Position numbers and translations under genes: made by a program. A DNA stretch of 64,000 nucleotides from assembly GCA_048772705.1 (NCBI GenBank), contig JBLWGC010000082.1, positions 62,001-126,000 on the forward strand, written 5' to 3'. This DNA comes from Leidyana gryllorum EB-2025a (Eukaryota; Apicomplexa). How positions within the stretch are numbered: position 1 is the first letter of the stretch; each line of letters opens with the position of its first letter. Positions 52,301-61,253 of this stretch are shown piece after piece. Under the pieces are notes generated by a model, which made no database searches, was not told the origin of the DNA, and saw only the letters and a program-made list of their open reading frames with translations.

Positions 52301-55300
52301 TTGGAGGCAGGGCTGTGGCCTCAGCCATGGCATGTTCATCTTCTTGTGCTTGCTGGGCTTCGAGAGTTATCTCCAAGGCAGCAGGATTGATTATCTGCAT
52401 CTGACTCACTGTAGCCACCGGATTGATACTCTGCTGACGTTCGTGCGACGCCGACATCACGTGAGCGGAGGTCTCGGGGAAGTGGGGTCCAGTGCTTCGT
52501 TCTGACTCCAACCCGATAACCACTGCGATGAGATTCTCCACTCCTTGCCCACTCTCGTCGCCTTCCGTCTCGTGCCCTCTTCTGTCCTCCGCGGGCGGCT
52601 GTTGTTGGTGGTGGTGGGGGTGGGGGTGTTGTTGTAACTGGTGGTGTCTCTCGTCCTCCAATCGACTGTCGTCATGGCGGTGGTGATCTCGAGCGTCCTC
52701 GTCGTCCTCCTCCATCATGTCCTCTCGGTCTTGATCACCATGTCTGTCGTAATGCAGGTGGTGTTGCAGCTGTGCGTGATAGGCTGCCATGGACTCGGAG
52801 GTATAGGCCGAGGAGTCTGCCAGATTCTCGTCTGTGGCGGGTGGCATATCGCTGAGTGCATTCTCAACCTTATATCGGGAGACAGTGTGAGGATACTGAT
52901 GTTCTGTATCGACGTGGTGATCATCGTCATCGATCTCCTCGTCGGTGGTCTCCCGAGGCGTCAAGCCCGGTACCTTGGCACGTAGAATACTGAGGATTTG
53001 TAACCCGGTCAACTGTTGTTCACTCTCTTTGTTACGAGGCAGCTTGGACGTATCGACCTCTTCATAACTTTCCGCTTCTGGGGGTCCCGAGAAGCTTCGA
53101 TCTTCATCGGGCGGCGAGTAAGCAATGTCTCGGCCTTCGCTTTCCGTTGCAGTGTCTTCATATTGCGGGCCGCTTGCGGTGCCGTGGTACCCTTCAGTGG
53201 AAACGATACCGTCCACCACCACTGTCTGTGGACTCGAAGGAGACACGATGACGGTAGTCTCCTCCGGGTACATCTGTAACTCATTCATACTACCAGCAGG
53301 AGCCAAGGATTCGCTCACATATTCAGAGCTCGTCATCCGCCGATCGTCCTCCTCCAACCCCGTCGTATTACCAGTACCCATCATATCATCCTCATTGAGC
53401 TCTTCTACTATTATGTCCGTCACAGGAGACACAACTGACGACACCTCTTCGTCATCTACTCCGTCTTCTTCTACCACTGCCTCCGGGATATTGGCTTCGG
53501 CAACATGCTCAGCGCTCCGTGTGGGAGACGTCAACGACTCGGTCACCGCCAATGCTGACGACGTCGACTGTGTCAAATCAGGGGGACGCGGGGTGCCTTC
53601 ATCCATACTAGGCTGGTCGGGCGATGATGTCGCCGCGTCACGAATTGTGGGCAGTGGTGAAGAATATTCCAACGATGACGACTCGCTCACAGCGTTCCGC
53701 GGAAGGACTTTCGCAGTGCGCCCGGACGGCATCGGAGACAAACTTGCTCCCGTTACTGATGCGGTCTCCACTAAGGAAGGGATTGGATTCGCTGGACGCG
53801 GAGACGCTTCCTCCAAGGGTCTCATGCTCTCAAAATCATCCACTGAACGCGAAGAAGACGATGAGGACTCCTCAGTCCCTTCTCTATCATCTGGCGAAGC
53901 AACAGTTTCCTCCACCATCTGTCCAGTAGTTTCCACCGCACCTCCCGCCGGCGGTGCCGTCTCCTCGACACTGCGAGGAGGAGCACTCGCTGTTTCCCGC
54001 TCCCTCGTCTCTTCCGGCGCTGCTACCACCTCCTCCGAACCCTTCTCCACAACCTCTTCCACCAAAACTCTCGCCGATTCTTCTGCCTTCTCCGGAGTCC
54101 TCACAGACTCAACGGCGTCTACGGGTGCTCTCGCAGACTCTACAGCTTCACTGCGACTGTCTCCAGAACCCGTCACTTCCGCCATCATCTCTATCATTGC
54201 CTTTCTGTCATTCGAACCCTCAACACCATCACCATCGCTCTCTTCTCCATCTTCAAGAACTCTTTCCGCGCTACTTTTCTTACGCTCCTCGGCCGTCTCC
54301 ACGGCCGTCTCCGCGGCCGTCTCCGCGGCCAAACCCGCAGTGACCTCTGTGGCTTCGATCAGCTCCGCGGCCTTTTCCTCGACGGGCTCTGTCTGACCTT
54401 CTTGTGTTGTTGGCGTGGCGTCCACCACAGTCGGTGCCATGTCTTCTGAGATACCGGATTCGGGGGTGACTTGAGGTCTCTCCTCAGCAGCCGCTGGTGG
54501 AGATTCCGCCTTTGTCGCGCTCACATCGGCCTGTGGGGGCGCTTCTGCTGACTCTTCTTGTTGCACGACAGGCGTCTCCGCTTCAGCCGCCACTGGAGTC
54601 GGCGCAGGGAGTTCAGCCGAACTTTGCTCCGAACTTTGCTCCGAACTTTGCTGCTCAACAACCTTCTTTTCAGCCTCAGGCGGACTCGGAAGAGACTCTT
54701 CACTGCCGTGTGGGAGTGTTTCGATTGCAGTTTGGCCTTCGACTTCTTTGTGTGCGAGGTGGTCGTCGTGTGGCGGTGATGTGATTGGCGTCTCGTGTGT
54801 CGGCGGTACGTCGACTTTTTTCTCCGAGGGTTCGGGTTTGGGTGACTTTTCAGTGGCATTGAGAGTCGTCTCTTTCACAGTGGAGGCGGGCTGAACAAGT
54901 TTGGGCTCCTCATCGAGAGGGGGGGCGGCGCCGAGGGGCTCTGCAATAACTGGAGTTTCCTCAACGGCAGGTGTGACGAGTGTGGCGGGGGGGGTGTCCC
55001 CCTCGGCGGACACAGGGGATCCTTCTCGCGCTGGTGAGTCTTCGGTGGTGGTGCCAGACGGGGTCGGGGGAGTTTCGTCCAGTGGGGGAGGGATTTGATG
55101 AGTGTCTTCGCCAACCATGGGCGTGGCGCGGCTTTTGTCCTCGGTAAGGGATTTTTGGTCCTCTTGTTCTTTATCAACTGGGCCGACTTCAATGTTTGGT
55201 GGAGCTATCCTATCATCATCATCTTGGGGTTCAAGTTCGTGGTCCGATATTTTGGGTGGGGGGCCACTGGGTACCGAGCGATGTACGGGTGTGGATAAGT

Positions 55301-55526
55301 CATCTGCATCCGCCGTATTGGTAGCAAGTGGTACAGCTTTATGAGGTGGTCCGCCTTTCTTGGGAAACTTGGCCATAGCCTTGAGCGGAAGTTTGCCTCC
55401 AGGCGCTTTCATGGGGCTTTTGATCAGAGCCTTTCCCTTCATAAGGGGCACACCCCCCTTGAGGGGTGGCCCCTTGCGCATAGCGAGTTTCTTGGCCGGA
55501 ACGGCAGCAGTAGATATGGTCTCCAT
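49317..55526 (-). CDS. Giant disordered, proline/acid-rich protein, unknown
   Basis: A single open frame of 2069 residues without internal introns, the longest in the window. The first 65 residues are basic (MRKGPPLKGG, PLMKGKALIKSPMKAPGG). Then come about 800 residues rich in Glu, Pro, Thr, Ser and Ala, a His/Asp/Gln-rich stretch near residue 950, a Pro/Gln/Ser-rich second half with repeated LLALPAPP and TSVPLQS units, and a basic C-terminus (KARRRRNNN) ending in a short Cys-containing segment. Nearly all of it is predicted disordered. No domain is recognised. Length and lack of stops make it a real gene. A donor at 49327 and acceptor at 49252 could splice on a different C-terminus overlapping the next gene. 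Confidence 0.8.
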   Translation of the reverse strand: METISTAAVPAKKLAMRKGPPLKGGVPLMKGKALIKSPMKAPGGKLPLKAMAKFPKKGGPPHKAVPLATNTADADDLSTPVHRSVPSGPPPKISDHELEPQDDDDRIAPPNIEVGPVDKEQEDQKSLTEDKSRATPMVGEDTHQIPPPLDETPPTPSGTTTEDSPAREGSPVSAEGDTPPATLVTPAVEETPVIAEPLGAAPPLDEEPKLVQPASTVKETTLNATEKSPKPEPSEKKVDVPPTHETPITSPPHDDHLAHKEVEGQTAIETLPHGSEESLPSPPEAEKKVVEQQSSEQSSEQSSAELPAPTPVAAEAETPVVQQEESAEAPPQADVSATKAESPPAAAEERPQVTPESGISEDMAPTVVDATPTTQEGQTEPVEEKAAELIEATEVTAGLAAETAAETAVETAEERKKSSAERVLEDGEESDGDGVEGSNDRKAMIEMMAEVTGSGDSRSEAVESARAPVDAVESVRTPEKAEESARVLVEEVVEKGSEEVVAAPEETRERETASAPPRSVEETAPPAGGAVETTGQMVEETVASPDDREGTEESSSSSSRSVDDFESMRPLEEASPRPANPIPSLVETASVTGASLSPMPSGRTAKVLPRNAVSESSSLEYSSPLPTIRDAATSSPDQPSMDEGTPRPPDLTQSTSSALAVTESLTSPTRSAEHVAEANIPEAVVEEDGVDDEEVSSVVSPVTDIIVEELNEDDMMGTGNTTGLEEDDRRMTSSEYVSESLAPAGSMNELQMYPEETTVIVSPSSPQTVVVDGIVSTEGYHGTASGPQYEDTATESEGRDIAYSPPDEDRSFSGPPEAESYEEVDTSKLPRNKESEQQLTGLQILSILRAKVPGLTPRETTDEEIDDDDHHVDTEHQYPHTVSRYKVENALSDMPPATDENLADSSAYTSESMAAYHAQLQHHLHYDRHGDQDREDMMEEDDEDARDHHRHDDSRLEDERHHQLQQHPHPHHHQQQPPAEDRRGHETEGDESGQGVENLIAVVIGLESERSTGPHFPETSAHVMSASHERQQSINPVATVSQMQIINPAALEITLEAQQAQEDEHAMAEATALPPIDDTTDPKPMPNVTHPSHQTWQQNEAARHFSHDVAQVQDVILSQVDDNIGHQETAEPVGEESEEATDFETTTEDTEEEFEVAQVASVPEHPSPLPIPTYAGGALSYPMMDLKDNDHSVTVSMPISSSGPMTHEAGGEGKETDSYYYHSVPVSVPISTTYATVETRESDHHSIPLSVPISTSNSMTYPTQMEMRDSDAMMPVEPGATSYSAAAGLHLEHSSYNASCPPPSYGLAAASAVVEMDENDQQENEPIIHPIKVHYVEDQQWQNISYWEPQSLQRPPTIDELPPPTSYTVPVGNPVPMAPAIAPTSSINYNFYPTSQQSQTQIHQSQPQLQLHQSISPPPAPQPQSYTDSWMTSSTLSPSPSPSPAPAPASTTQTTFEEGWSASVVAPQPSTTSYPQSSWVPPATPAANESVLQREFSTGQAMWNNGPDIRTTNDCSTGSEWTSTPADSSRDLNGPVSSHWIGSTPGGVEGGWWSQVGSDAFNVSFRPHIPSPSPPPPPMPPHQLSWAQSQSQPLPLPPQPQPQPQTLAAHTQYAAQTELPPRRIVASPPPPLHTFTQSSQPVPSVKTTTIAPMVTFLTPTMSHQQPPAVPYVNNQHALRDEEEETEESSSSSTSSASSSYTTSSSSHAVGGGMVGPRPLLALPAPPLPVSSTSVPLQSTSVPLQSTSVPLQSTSVPLQSHWQSHSQTSVSTPLPSPTPAAASASQHVSSTSPPPPLLALPAPPTPSTVPPSPGTPTGTAPAPLPPAPLLALPPPPPSPGTVSVSHQEYPGAVFSSPYVQSSPAELGRLKVAAPVVVSSTTTGGTATHQWVQSSAVAASASAVVPAATANALTASASASAGGKQSTALVGADAAVAKADPFVSTTTVHPASGTTSYTIRPSPLAAAVAAAIEKSAAAEAKVIERGASSSSKARRRRNNNAPQSRSQPVTARGNNNEKPIQSALAVPGSARKHHQFESNVWQCDRRSKQCTENVRAFFEDKGKSNRWSCEC
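50235..50336 (-). repeat. Coding 21-bp tandem repeat (TSVPLQS x4)
   Basis: Four almost identical 21-bp units encode TSVPLQS repeats in the disordered protein. Smaller coding repeats of the same kind occur near 54610-54655 (12-bp units, EQSS) and 54298-54330 (ETAA/ETAV). Confidence 0.85.
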
Positions 55527-55719
55527 TTAACGAAAAAGTGGCCTACGAACTCATCCGACCTTTGGGGTTTTTTGGCCTTTTAGTATCAAGGCCGATCTGA
55601 GGGGAATGAGTCTGTGTTCAGCCAGTTAGAATTGCTTGAGGTGTTGGGTATCGCAGTCGAGCTCCTCCTCGCACACAGACATGCCGTGTTTTTGGTAAAG
55701 AACATTAGTGAGAATTGAA

Positions 55720-57382
55720 ATGCCTCCACGAGCGACAGCGAACCGCCGAAGCCGAGGTGCAGCAGTGGCTGGTGGGCGCGGGGGGCGCCGTCCCCGCCGA
55801 CCTCAGTATGTCAAGGTGGAAGAGGAAGTCCGCGAAACGCGCACCTCTGATGCCGAGACGGCTGATCACACGCCGACCACTCGCCCCACGACTCCATCAG
55901 CCCCTGTCGACGACATAGAGTTGATCGCAGTGGAGACCGTCAGTGGCATACGATACTACGCAGCCCCTGAAGGATCGTCCCGGAAAGCCACTGCTTCTCG
56001 GCCGTCAACAGCCGCTACCGCTCAAACTCAAAACCAGCGCCGATCTGATCGTGACGAGCTCGTCGCCATAACTCTGCCACAGCCAGGGACTGGATGCCAG
56101 CGACTCGAGATTGGACCTGATGCAGTCAATGTGCTCGCTTGTTCTCAATTCCTCTCTGCCGAAGAGGCACCCGTTCTACGAGAGGAACTTCTAGCCAAAT
56201 TGGACTGGAAGTCTCACGAAATCGTGTACAAAGGCCGCCCAGGAGTTGAACCGCGTCAAACATGCTGTTTTACTCGTATTCTCACCATCAACAACAACAA
56301 CAACGACGACACTTCCACCACCACGTCCGACCTTATCGACTATCAGTACTCTGGACATTCTCATCTGGGCCAACCTGTAAGCACTCCAGTTGTTCCCACC
56401 GTAAAAATCACGCCCAGATGCCCGACTTCCTGGCACCACTGATCGATAAGGTTGAGGAACTACTCGCCGCCAATGGAACCATCCCCGCTACTAAACACTT
56501 CAACTATATTCTTTGCAGCCATTATCGAAATGGACGTGATTATGTTGGGTGGCACTCGGATGATGCCACCGTTCTAGAGGGACCTTCTGCTATGGGTATG
56601 ACAACGTAACTCCACGTCTCCCCTTCTTCTTGGTACATTTCCTCATATCTGGCACCCTTCTGATCGATTCACTGTCATAATTTGTTCGGATGCCATGGGA
56701 AGCGATCCCATCTCTGGTTCCGCAGTTGTGTGGTGCTTCTGTGGTGGTTCTGTGTGCCCGCGTGTGTGTGTGCCCGCGTGTGTGTGTCTCCGTGTGTGTG
56801 TCTGTGTCTCCGTGTGTGTGTCTGTGCCCGCGTGTGTGTGTCTGTGTCCCTCGACCTGCGTGGCACCCATCGATAACTCTCTCTGTTTCTCTCTCTACTG
56901 GCACTCTGCCTCTGTGTCTCCCCCTACGCTGTGTTTCTCTCCCTACTGGCACTCTGCCTCTGTGTCTCCCTCCCCCTAGGCTCTGGGTCTCTCTCTTTGC
57001 ACGTGTCAGTTTGGGTCCCTCTCTGTCGACGCGGTATGTTAATTTGTTGGTTGCAGTTACATTGGGAGCACAACGTGACATTCTGATGCGGACGCGAAAG
57101 CTAACAGGTGCTTTGGCGACTCGTGTGGACCCAGCTGTGAACGAAGAGCGTAAGGAGTGCGATGGGTGTGTTTGTTTAACTAAATTTGTGGGTGCAGATA
57201 CCCGGCTTGGGGGTCGGGGTGTGCGTATTTCAGCTGGCGATGGGGACCTTATAGTGATGGATCGGCTGTCGCAATTGTTGTATAGGCATTGTATGCCCCG
57301 GCGCCGTCCTTTGAGCGAGCCCCGACTCTTAATCATACTTCACCGAATAGTCCCTGCAGCGCCAGCAGCAACCTCAGCTTAG
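55720..57382 (+). CDS. AlkB-family 2-oxoglutarate/Fe(II) dioxygenase
   Basis: An oxidative demethylase of nucleic acids (ALKBH2/3-like). Three exons (introns 56377-56417 and 56596-57056) give 386 residues. After a basic, disordered N-terminus of about 130 residues come PRQTCCFT, YQYSGHSHLGQP, FNYILCSHYRNGRDYVGWHSDDA (the HxD iron ligands), then across the long intron VTLGAQRDILMR, GDLIVMDRLSQLLYRHCMPRR (distal His) and SEPRLLIILHRI (the Arg pair binding 2-oxoglutarate). All catalytic residues are present. The 461-bp intron is filled with simple repeats and remains open in one frame, which can mislead gene callers. The third exon contains about 45 extra residues not typical of the family. It ends 29 bp before the EFL1 ATG. 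Confidence 0.9.
56740..56990 (+). repeat. Simple-sequence-rich body of the AlkB long intron
   Basis: GTGTGTGT-type tracts separated by CCCGC or CTCC, then a 45-50 bp tandem duplication containing ACTGGCACTCTGCCTCTGTG. This repeat expansion accounts for the unusual intron length. Confidence 0.75.
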
Positions 57383-57411
57383 CCCGTTTTTTCGTCTTTG
57401 TGCAGAGGAGG
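57383..57411 (+). promoter_or_regulatory. 29-bp intergenic gap with trans-splice-like acceptor
   Basis: Between the AlkB stop codon and the EFL1 ATG lies only a pyrimidine-rich tract ending in TTTGTGCAG, then six bases to the ATG. There is no room for an ordinary promoter. The arrangement is what a trans-spliced downstream gene of an operon would show. This is inferred from sequence alone. Confidence 0.5.
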
Positions 57412-60400
57412 ATGGCAACGCCCTCCCTGCACGCCATTACCAACGCACTTTTGCAGCCGCACAAGATTCGTAATGTATGCGTCATAGCTCACGTTGACCA
57501 CGGTAGGCGCCGCCGCTCTCCAATGCGCCTATGAGCTTCTGCCAGGAAAAACCTCACTTTGTGACCACCTGATTGCGAGCAATGGGTATCTCAGCAAACG
57601 CAGCGCCGGGACTGCGCGTTTCATGGACGCCCGGGAGGACGAGCAGAACCGTATGATTACCATCAAGTCCTCGGCCATACCGCTGGTGCATAAGAAGGGG
57701 TCGGAGGAGTATTTGGTGAATCTCGTTGACTCCCCGGGCCACATAGACTTCTCCGTGGAGGTCTCTGCAGCGGCGCGGCTCTGCGACGGTGCCCTTTTGG
57801 TAGTGGACGTGCTGGAGGGATTCCAGAGTCAGTCTCGAATGGTGATGCGTCAAGCCTGGAAGGAGGGTTTGGCGCTCATTCTGGTGCTGTCTAAGATGGA
57901 CCGGTTGGTCACAGAGGCGCGCCTATCGCCCACCGAGATTTACCGTCACGTTCGCGATTTGCTCGAAAATGTCAACGCGTATCTGCATCAGTGCGTCTCT
58001 GATACTATGAGCACTGATGACGTCGATGAGATTGATGAAGTGGTCCAGGCCAAATCGTTCTCCCCTGACAAAGGCAATGTGATATTCGCCTCCGCTGTGC
58101 ACGGATGGGCCTTCACAATGGCACACTTTGCCGATGCGCTCGCGTCCAGAATCGCAGCCTCCAACGAGAAAAATGGGGCACCCGTAAAGGACGTCCCCGG
58201 TTTGGCCAAGAAACTGCAGAAAGCATTCTGGGGAGACTATTATCTCGACCTCAAAACCGGACAGGTACTCTCTGCCAAGAAAATGCGAGAACACTCCTCC
58301 AACAAAACCTCCTCCTCCTCCTCCTCCTCCTCCAAGTCAAACATTGCGTGTCAATACGTATTCCAACCCTTAGTCGAGGTGAGACACTCTCTTTCTCCCC
58401 CTCTCATCCGTCGTCCCCCTTCAGATCTATTCCATTGTTGACAAATCTCCCGATGTGGCAATGGTCCGACGAGTTTTGACCCGTCTCGGTGGTGTTCCCG
58501 AGAGTGAATTAAGTGACCGAAACATTGAGTATATGATCAAAAAGGAGACGGCTCTCCCGGGCCTGATGATGGCCGCCTGGACTCCCTGCGCCCGAAACTG
58601 TTTGGATTGTATCGTCGACCACGTCCCGAGTCCTATTGCCGCGTTGCCACACAGAGTCGCACAGTTCGGTGGCTCAAATGCACTCGAAACTATTGAGAAG
58701 AGTCAAGTCATATATATCGCCAAATCTATGAGCGCCGATCTCAAAGCCCTCCGCCTAACCGGAGACAAACTCCACGGCAGGGAGAACCTCACGGATTTTG
58801 TCGGCTTTGGCCGAGTCTTCAGCGGTAACCTCGCCAAAGGCGACTACCTATGTGTATGTGATCACTCACACGAGGAGGGAGCGGCCGCCGATACTGAGAC
58901 TGAGCGAGACGGAGAGCGAGACGGAGACGGAGAGCGAGACGGAGACGGAGAGCGAGAGGGAGACGGAGACGGAGACAGAGACACTGTGCCGCCCCGGCCC
59001 GCCAGCAAACGTATCATTGTCAGGCAACTCTTTGTGCCTGCGGGAATGGATCTTCTCCCGGTCAATGAGGTCGGGACGGGCGCTATCGTCGCTTTGGGCT
59101 TCTCGTTCCCTGGAGACAAGGAGGAGGAGCGCTCCACTGACGAAACAGCAGCAGCGGCAGCCGTCCGAGAGACGGATACAAAGTCTCTCTTTGAGCGGTC
59201 CGTTCAATCAACAGCAGACTGGCTGCTGCATCTGCGGACGCAGCACAAAAGTGTCTCATTCGAGCTCTCCGGCGGCGGCTCGAAGGATACAGAGCTCGTT
59301 GGGTTCAATCCGGTCGACCGATGTGTCACTCTGAGCAGTGATGCGTCTCTGAACCCATTCGACTCTGTTTATCGGAGACACACCGCTGGGATGCTAAGGT
59401 TCGGAGTGTCTCCCCAACAACTCTCGGACTGGCCCGCTTTCATGCGGGGATTGGCCTTACTGTACAGAGCCGATCCAGCCGTGCATGTGGACATTCTCGA
59501 GAGCGGAGAGTTTATTCTGTGTTGTCAAGGCCAAGTTCACGCCGAGAGAGCAGTTCAAGACTTGAATCAGTTGTACTGCCCCGAGATCAAACTCAAAGTA
59601 ACCCCACCGTTGATAGCCCTCCGCGAAACGATACTGGACCCCCCGCCCAATCTCAAGTTGTCTGCTGCCACTTTGGCACTCGCGTTCCCGCCCTGGGCTT
59701 CACCGGGAGGTCAACCAGCACCGTCTCCGACGGCTGGTGGAGCTCTACCGGTGCCAAGTGACTCGGCTGCCGTCGGCTCTCTGGTGGGTGTGGGGCGCAG
59801 TGGGAATATGGCGGTCAAGGTCACAGCTCGTCCAATGCCGCATGCTGCGATCAAGTGGATGGACGCTGCTGTCGAACCGCTTTTCGCTGCATTCCATGAC
59901 CATCGGATCATAACGTCCTGTTTCCAATGGCTGCAGAGCTCTGCTGCTGCCCCGTCTACTGCTACTGGCGCGAGTGCTGGCGTTGGCACTGATGCGACCA
60001 CCAAAACCCCCACAATCTCCGAGATTCAAGATGCGGCCAAAGCCAAGTTGCATCCGCTGTTAGAAGAATCGCTGACGTCTTCAACAACAACCAAAGGGCA
60101 CTCCTCTTTCTCTGCCGCCGACTGCTCTCTCTCCTCAATATGTGTCGCTGGAGACTCGCGTACCGTTTTGTACATTGACCAGTCGGTTGAGGTGAACAGT
60201 CTCAGTCAAGCGGCAATGACTGCTATTGTGAGTGGGTTCCAGAGTGCCAGTCGAGTGGGACCGTTCTGTGATGAGGCCGTACGCGGCGTTGTGTTCATTG
60301 TGACCTCTGTCTCGACAGCCGCGAATCCAAAAGAGCCCCACACGAGCCCATCCGACTTGTTGACCACCACCACGGCGCCGGCCGGCAAAGGCAGCACCAC

Positions 60401-61094
60401 GCAGGATGACGAGGACATTGAAGCTCGCAGTTACTGCAGCTCCTCTGTGTATACAACGGCCAATCTGGGAGTTCTGATCGGTTGTACCCGATCAGCGTGT
60501 CGATCAGCCATGGAGATCCGTGGAGCTCCACGAATATTCGAGCTGATGCTCAATCTGGAATTGGTTTGCGATGAGTCCTCTCTGGGAAAAATCCACGGAC
60601 TCCTCGCCCAGAAAAGAGCTCAGGTCCTCCAGGAGGATATGGACGAGAGGACTCTCGAGTTCCGACTCATCGCCAAGATACCCAGTACCGAGACCTGGGA
60701 CCTCGCTGCTGAGCTCAGGAGACGCTCAAGCGGGAAGGCGAGTGTCACCTTCAGTGTTGAGGGTTGGGAGCTCAACCTGCAGGACCCATTCCCAGAGGCA
60801 ATCATCACAGAAGAGGTGAGAACGCCACACAAGGTGGACTCTTCTCTTCATCATTCTGTTTGTCAACCTTAGGAGGAGGAAGAGGATGGGACCAATCTCG
60901 GTGTGACTGCCACTCAGAATGTGCCGAGGACTCTCATCTTAGCCGTTCGGAAACGAAAGGTAATTGCGACTTTGTTTATCGGCTGTAATCTTTTATGCCT
61001 ATCTGCTGGGCTGCTGCTATAGGGTCTCGCTACTGGTGAGAAAATCATGACTGAGGGAGCCGACAAGCAGAGGACGTTGGGAAGATCAAAGTAA
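57412..61094 (+). CDS. EFL1: Ribosome-assembly GTPase EFL1 (Ria1)
   Basis: An EF-2-like GTPase that works with SBDS to release eIF6 (Tif6) from late 60S subunits. Five exons (introns 57503-57545, 58379-58424, 60816-60872, 60960-61022) give 1157 residues, frame exact. The P-loop AHVDHGKTSL is assembled across intron 1. DSPGH (G3) and EDEQNRMITIKSSAI (switch region) are present. The G4 motif reads SKMD where NKxD is usual. EFL1-specific features are the insert after domain G, KGNVIFASAVHGWAF, WGDYYLDLKTG, and the C-terminal VRKRKGLATGEKI..DKQRTLGRSK. An acidic ERDGDG-type repeat of about 30 residues interrupts domain II. EF-2 itself is excluded by these signatures. Confidence 0.95.
58893..58983 (+). 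repeat. Coding GAGCGAGACGGAGAC repeat in EFL1
   Basis: Imperfect 12-18 bp units encode ERDGDGERDG-type residues inside domain II of EFL1. The reading frame is preserved, and length variation is likely. Confidence 0.85.
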
Positions 61095-61253
61095 ACAACG
61101 CTTCCAATTAGAGGTGGCGAACTTCTCTCCGCCTCCTCCTTTCATCAACCCGCTTACCTCCTTGAGAGAAAGTCCGGCTCATCTTTCTGCGTGCGTCAGG
61201 AATGTGGAATGTGTGTGGGGGTGTGGGGTCGCTGAGAGAGAGAGAGACTCGTC

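Noticed and set aside
53125-54396. 423-codon plus-strand frame opposite the giant disordered gene
   Set aside because: Low-complexity Ser/Thr-rich shadow of a Glu/Pro/Thr-rich coding strand, with no family resemblance.
56690-57382. Single 230-codon reading of the AlkB 3' region
   Set aside because: The first 120 codons are GT-rich simple sequence. The AlkB motifs resume only after a clear acceptor at 57056, and splicing restores the family alignment.
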